DNA from: COE1 sp965114465
GTDB lineage: Bacteria; Bacillota; Clostridia; Lachnospirales; Lachnospiraceae
Assembly (NCBI GenBank): GCA_965114465.1
Contig: CBCOYO010000034.1
Span: 1 to 26,385 of the forward strand
Direction: 5' to 3'
DNA length: 26,385 nt
Shown here one piece after another: positions 23,257 through 26,385 of this stretch. The notes beneath the pieces were generated by a model that saw only the letters and a list, made by a program, of their open reading frames with translations, did no database searches and was not told the DNA's origin. Position numbers and translations under genes: made by a program. Positions within the stretch are counted from its first letter, which is position 1; each line of letters begins with the position of its first letter.

Positions 23257-23871
23257 GTGAGATATTATATTGCAGATTTACATTTTTTTCATGCAGCGCA
23301 AAACCAACAAATGGATTGCCGCGGTTTCGCAAACTTAGAACAAATGCATGAATATATGATTATGAAATGGAATCGAAAAGTCCAAAAAAATGACGAAGTT
23401 GTCATAATTGGCGATTTTTCTTTTGGCAATTCAGAGGAAACAATATCCCTCCTGCATCGGCTTAACGGAAAACTCTTTCTTATTCAAGGAAATCATGATA
23501 AATTTTTAAATACCCAATCTGCACATTGCTTTCAATGGGTAAAACCATACGCCGAATTATCGGACAATAAAAGAAGAGTTATTCTTTGCCATTATCCGAT
23601 TATTTGCTATAATAAACAATACCGAGTTGATGAAAATGGCAATCCCAAAACGTATATGCTCTATGGGCATGTCCATAACACTATGGATCAGCGCCTGATA
23701 GAGCAATTCCAGCTAATTACTCGCCAAACCGTTACAACAGATGCACAAGGCAACACACGGACAATTCCTTGCAATATGATTAACTGCTTTTGTATGTATT
23801 CTGACTACGAGCCGCTGACGTTAGATGAGTGGATTGCGTGCGATCGGAAGCGTAGGAGAGAAGTGCTATAG
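23257..23871 (+). CDS. Calcineurin-like metallophosphoesterase
   Basis: A 204-residue phosphoesterase beginning at GTG with GAAAGGA 10 bases upstream. The metal-binding motifs occur in family order: DLHFFH (D-x-H), VVIIGDFSFGN (GD), LIQGNHDKF (GNHD), ILCHYPI (H) and MLYGHVHNT (GHxH). This small stand-alone form is usually of unknown substrate. A C-terminal stretch (INCFCMYSDYEPLTLDEWI) is typical of the group found in Firmicutes and phages. It follows the deacetylase by 30 bp and may be co-transcribed. Confidence 0.92.
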   Translation: MRYYIADLHFFHAAQNQQMDCRGFANLEQMHEYMIMKWNRKVQKNDEVVIIGDFSFGNSEETISLLHRLNGKLFLIQGNHDKFLNTQSAHCFQWVKPYAELSDNKRRVILCHYPIICYNKQYRVDENGNPKTYMLYGHVHNTMDQRLIEQFQLITRQTVTTDAQGNTRTIPCNMINCFCMYSDYEPLTLDEWIACDRKRRREVL

Positions 23872-24312
23872 ATATTGCATTAGATTTTTTTGAGAAACGT
23901 GCAAATTGAGCAGGTAAAATAATATTTAGGTGCTTATAAATCGCAGCAATAGCTTAGAAAAATCATATAAATACAGCAACTTTATAAGTCTGTGATTGTG
24001 ATTTTATACTGCCGAAGCAATATGTTGCATAGTATCAATATTACCAGTTAGATATGTAAATCATTTATAAAATATATCTATATAAAGATGCTGGGGCAAA
24101 AGGTCATTTCAAAAAATAGTTGTTGTGAAATTGCATAACAAATGAATTAAAAATCTATTCCAATGAACACTTTCAATGGTTATTTTAGTTGAATTTGCAC
24201 AACTCATTTTCAAAAATACCCTTTTGACCCCAGCATCATATAAATAATATAATCAGAACACTTGATAACGCAGAATATTTTTTCGTTTGCATATTTTACA
24301 GATAGCGCTGTT
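23872..24312. other. Gene-free stretch after the phosphoesterase
   Basis: There are no supported genes. The only structure is the inverted-repeat element at 24087-24237; the rest is AT-rich DNA without promoters I trust. Confidence 0.5.
24087..24237. repeat. 151-bp MITE-like element with GATGCTGGGG ends
   Basis: The left end GATGCTGGGGCAAAAGG is matched by the reverse complement of the right end (GATGCTGGGGTCAAAAGGG). Similarity continues inward for ~50 bp (TTTCAAAAAATAGTTGTTGTG versus ATTTTTGAAAATGAGTTGTG). There is no coding capacity. Length and long imperfect arms fit a non-autonomous element of an IS with these ends; I cannot name the IS. Confidence 0.8.
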
Positions 24313-24354
24313 TCACAAACGTAGGCGTGGGGATGGTTATCCCTACGTTTGTGA
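24313..24354. repeat. Bulged palindrome beside the assembly gap
   Basis: TCACAAACGTA (24313-24323) pairs with TACGTTTGTGA (24344-24354), and directly inside GGGAT-GGTT-ATCCC extends the helix. This leaves the six bases GGCGTG (24324-24329) as a one-sided bulge. Bulged hairpins of this kind resemble folded single-strand recombination sites or REP-like repeats, but no such role is shown. Confidence 0.75.
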
Positions 24355-24360
24355 TATTGC

Positions 24361-24620
24361 CTTGGCGATGGCATCATTTTTTGGCATTGACTTTTCCTGA
24401 CAAGTAATTGTTATATCCTGTAAATATTTCCTTGGNNNNNNNNNNNNNNNNNNNNNNNNNNNNNNNNNNNNNNNNNNNNNNNNNNNNNNNNNNNNNNNNN
24501 NNNNNNNNNNNNNNNNNNNNNNNNNNNNNNNNNNNTTGGCATTGACTTTTCCTGACAAGTAATTGTTATATCCTGTAAATATTTCCTTGGTAATGGCATC
24601 GTTTTTTAGCATCAGCGCTG
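24361..24620. repeat. ~70-bp tandem repeat interrupted by the N gap
   Basis: The unit CTTGG..ATGGCATC.TTTTTT.GCAT recurs at 24361 and 24586, and the 55 bp at 24381-24435 are identical to 24536-24590. The true copy number cannot be read. On the minus strand both copies can be read as KNDAI.K-type residues, but the frames do not join. Confidence 0.7.
24436..24535. other. Scaffold gap, 100 unknown bases
   Basis: Exactly 100 N, the usual placeholder for unknown length. The 55 bp on each side are the same sequence, so the true distance may be negative (a simple overlap) or several repeat units. Confidence 0.97.
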
Positions 24621-25151
24621 TGCTGGCGCAAAATGTGAAGACATATTACTCAATTATTAAGTGCGCTATTGTACTACTATTTATAATAGAATTATGCCCA
24701 TATTTTGTGTATATTTTATTATTCAGATTTTTCTCTTTATTTTTTCCCACTGCATACTTTTTAAAACGAAATTTTACTACGGAATAGTTAAGAAATTAGT
24801 TTTTACATTTGACTTATCTAAATCTTTTTATGGTGTTGTCAACAATCAGTGTACCCCAGCCCAGTATGTTTCATTCTTTTGTCTTGCATAAAACCTAGAT
24901 TCTCGGAAACATAACGAGAAAAAGCAAAGAATATTGTCAAATTCTGAGTTTTCAGGTCTTACTCACCACGATTTATGATTTTGAAACATGTCAAGGACTC
25001 CTGTATTTATGCGGTCTTCAAGATTCTTGTTATAATAATTCCGAAAATCCAAGATAAAAAGATTTATCTAATGGCATCTGCAAAGTTAATTCTTAACAGT
25101 TTCTATGGAATAATTTTTACTGCTTAACAGTTAAAATTTCATAGTAACTTG
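24621..25151. other. Gene-free AT-rich stretch
   Basis: I see no supported gene. Open frames are short, hydrophobic by composition and lack ribosome sites. TTAATTCTTAACAGTTTCT (25086-25104) resembles an inverted AGGAACTGTTAA repeat end. Confidence 0.5.
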
Positions 25152-25214
25152 ACTACATAACGCCAACCATATACGTTTACCAGCGCAGTATGGTAAATTC
25201 TGGCGTTATGTAGT
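25152..25214. repeat. 63-bp cruciform palindrome
   Basis: ACTACATAACGCCA (25152-25165) pairs perfectly, 14 bp, with TGGCGTTATGTAGT (25201-25214); an inner ACCATA/TATGGT stem continues it. It is 26 bp beyond the stop of the ribbon-helix-helix gene. There is no T-tract on either side. Confidence 0.85.
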
Positions 25215-25240
25215 ATAACGTTATTTTAGGGTTTATAATT

Positions 25241-25417
25241 TTATTCTTTTGTGCAGCTATAATCGTTACAATCTGATTGATATGTATAAATGTGATCTTT
25301 TAAAATCATATTTACATATTGACTAAATGATCTATCATCATTTTCAGCTAATTTTTTTATCTGGCGGATTATATCATTATCCAATGTAATACTTACCTTA
25401 TTTTTCAATGGTTTCAA
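25241..25417 (-). CDS. Ribbon-helix-helix (CopG/Arc-type) DNA-binding protein
   Basis: A protein of 58 residues (61 from the GTG at 25426). The core KVSITLDNDIIRQIKKLAENDDRSFSQYVNMILKDHI is the ribbon (KVSITL) plus two helices of the RHH fold. I favour the TTG at 25417 because AGGTGAT precedes it at good spacing; the GTG abuts AAGGTA. It diverges from a 60-residue protein gene with a palindrome-rich region between, the typical setting of an autoregulating antitoxin or plasmid copy-control protein. I see no cognate toxin gene overlapping it on the same strand, so its role stays open. Confidence 0.78.
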   Translation of the reverse strand: MKPLKNKVSITLDNDIIRQIKKLAENDDRSFSQYVNMILKDHIYTYQSDCNDYSCTKE

Positions 25418-25426
25418 TAAAATCAC

Positions 25427-25583
25427 CTACCTTATAACAAGTATATCACTTTGTTACATCTTATATGGCAAAATAAGATAAAATAAGATAAAATAAGACA
25501 AAATAGTATAAAGTAGTAGTACTACTCATGACATAAACATGGTACACTAGTATTAGATAATATAATACTAGGAGGTGTTAAAA
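25427..25583. promoter_or_regulatory. Divergent control region with tandem repeats and palindromes
   Basis: It holds three to four units of AAAATAAGAT (25470-25506), the perfect palindrome AGTAGTACTACT (25515-25526), and CTAGTATTA/TAATACTAG (25547-25555 with 25563-25571). The right arm of the last touches the GGAGGTG ribosome site of the plus-strand gene. These are candidate sites for the RHH protein. Confidence 0.65.
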
Positions 25584-25766
25584 ATGTTTTTTAAGAAAAA
25601 TAAAGACTTAAATCCAGAACAACATAAAACAATGACCCTATTAGAAAAATTATGTTCCTTAATATCTACGTTTTATTGTTTTGTAGAAAATGTGTGTAAT
25701 CCCGGAATAACGGAAGAACAAGCAGAAAAATTAAAAAAACTATTGCAAGAAGATACAAACAAATGA
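25584..25766 (+). CDS. Small protein of unknown function opposite the RHH gene
   Basis: A 60-residue protein starting at ATG 25584 with GGAGGTG 7 bases upstream. It has a basic start (MFFKKNKDLNPEQHK), a central mildly hydrophobic helix (LLEKLCSLISTFYCFVENV) with three Cys nearby, and a charged C-terminal helix (TEEQAEKLKKLLQEDTNK). There is no signal peptide and no family I recognise. The divergent RHH gene and the inverted repeat overlapping its ribosome site suggest regulated expression. It could be a small effector or toxin, but nothing in the sequence proves that. Confidence 0.65.
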   Translation: MFFKKNKDLNPEQHKTMTLLEKLCSLISTFYCFVENVCNPGITEEQAEKLKKLLQEDTNK

Positions 25767-25807
25767 ACTTATGTCCCTTTTACTCAATATGTAATACCTC
25801 TTCGCTT

Positions 25808-25986
25808 AGGAACTGTTAAAGAATTACTTGTAACAAGCACGCCGTCTAAATGTTTATCTGCAAAGATAAACATTGCAGGGATAGTAGGCAAAGGCATAAA
25901 GGGCAATGCCTTATAACAGGATTTTCTGAAGCCGCAGGTGGACATTTAGACAAAGAATTGTCATGAGTAATTTATTGACAATTCCT
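25808..25986. repeat. 179-bp structured element with AGGAACTGTT ends
   Basis: The left end AGGAACTGTTAAAGAATTACT matches the complement of the right end (AGGAATTGTCAATAAATTACT) at 17 of 21 bases. Inside, GTCTAAATGT (25844-25853) pairs with ACATTTAGAC (25942-25951). Hairpins TGTTTATCT/AGATAAACA, AAGGCAT/ATGCCTT and GAATTGTCA/TGACAATTC are also possible. It is either a MITE or a structured RNA gene. A solo end is at 14869-14889. Confidence 0.7.
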
Positions 25987-26330
25987 TGGTATAAGAAATT
26001 GCTGCAATTTATAACCGCCTAAATCATAATATATACTCACGAGCAATAAATTTTACCATATCAAACAAGATATTTACACTCGTGAGTCGGCGTTATTGGC
26101 AAATTTCAGTACTCGCCAGTATCAATTATATGATTTTGGAACAGATATTTTAAAGGTGTATTTAGCTGATAAAAAATATGCATTCTTCTAATTTCTTTTT
26201 GGATTTTATTCAAAACAAAATATATTTTGTTTTCACAATTTTCAGTATTTCCCATATGTTGCTTTTGCGTTGTAATAGTGTTAAGATAATAAAAAAAGGA
26301 AATATTATTCTTTAAGAAAGGTAAAATATA
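25987..26330. other. Gene-free stretch before the last gene
   Basis: Apart from the inverted repeat ACTCACGAG/CTCGTGAGT (26035-26043 with 26079-26087), flanked by ATAACCGCC/GGCGTTAT, I see AT-rich DNA and no supported gene. Confidence 0.5.
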
Positions 26331-26385
26331 ATGCCAACATCCAATACACCTTATGATGACGTATTTCGTACTCTGCTTAATGATT
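26331..26385 (+). CDS. Start of an Rpn-like PD-(D/E)XK nuclease/transposase-type protein, cut by the window end
   Basis: Only 18 residues are visible, MPTSNTPYDDVFRTLLND. AAAGG lies 9 bases upstream of the ATG. The YDDVFRTLLND motif is what I know from the N-terminus of Rpn-family (recombination-promoting nuclease) and related proteins common in Lachnospiraceae, but the fragment is too short to be firm. Confidence 0.55.
   Translation, partial: MPTSNTPYDDVFRTLLND

Noticed and set aside
24343..24612. 89-codon minus-strand frame across the N gap
   Set aside because: Half of it is unknown bases, and the two 55-bp flanks are identical, so the frame is an artefact of the gap.
24563..24891. Hydrophobic plus-strand frames after the gap
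   Set aside because: Hydrophobicity follows from T-rich DNA; no ribosome sites, and one frame starts inside the repeat.

Overview
The window looks like a chromosomal stretch of a low-GC Gram-positive anaerobe, most likely a gut Lachnospiraceae-type Clostridia. The grounds are purine-rich AGGAGG-type ribosome sites, some TTG/GTG starts, AT-rich intergenic DNA, and gene families typical of that group (CptIN toxin-antitoxin, BlaI/BlaR1 with a class D beta-lactamase, PdaA, tandem hemerythrin). The first ~1 kb is visibly more GC-rich and comes from an integrative element. No tool was run; family names come from reading protein motifs.

Layout. (1) 1-1035: the end of an integrative element, with a small excisionase and a tyrosine integrase cut off before its catalytic domain. 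(2) 1045-1899, minus: a complete type III toxin-antitoxin locus of the CptIN type (promoter, two 45-nt antitoxin RNA repeats, terminator, toxin), with a 98-bp palindromic repeat between terminator and toxin. (3) 1978-4767, minus: small membrane protein, membrane alpha/beta hydrolase, MTA/SAH nucleosidase and LuxS, i.e. the SAH to homocysteine/AI-2 route. (4) 5005-10060: a beta-lactam response cluster of BlaI, a BlaR1 sensor, a class D beta-lactamase and a class B PBP. BlaR1 and the PBP each carry an internal deletion that shifts the frame, so the cluster looks decayed. (5) 10133-11935, minus: a DpnM/DpnA-like adenine methylase pair with no restriction enzyme. (6) 12135-17740: glucose-6-phosphate isomerase, a membrane protein of unknown role, an unknown Cys-containing protein with a TTG start, a tandem bacteriohemerythrin and an acidic unknown. 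(7) 17928-21603: a MerR/TipAS regulator diverging from a TetR, 7-TM protein, ArAE-family operon. That operon has a promoter flanked by two palindromic operators, a long structured leader and a strong intergenic hairpin. (8) 22243-23871: PdaA-like deacetylase lipoprotein and a metallophosphoesterase. (9) 23872-26385: a gene-poor, repeat-rich tail with two MITE-like elements, cruciforms, a 100-N scaffold gap whose two edges are the same 55 bp, a divergent ribbon-helix-helix/small-protein pair, and the start of an Rpn-like gene.

Themes. Three copies of one ~100-bp palindromic element lie at gene 3' ends or inside an operon, and their outer stem bases differ between copies but stay paired. The CptI repeats give direct covariation support for a pseudoknot: all six differences between the two copies form three compensated pairs. 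The bla cluster appears to have lost its sensor protease and the N-terminal module of its PBP through short-homology deletions, while BlaI, the lactamase and candidate operators remain.
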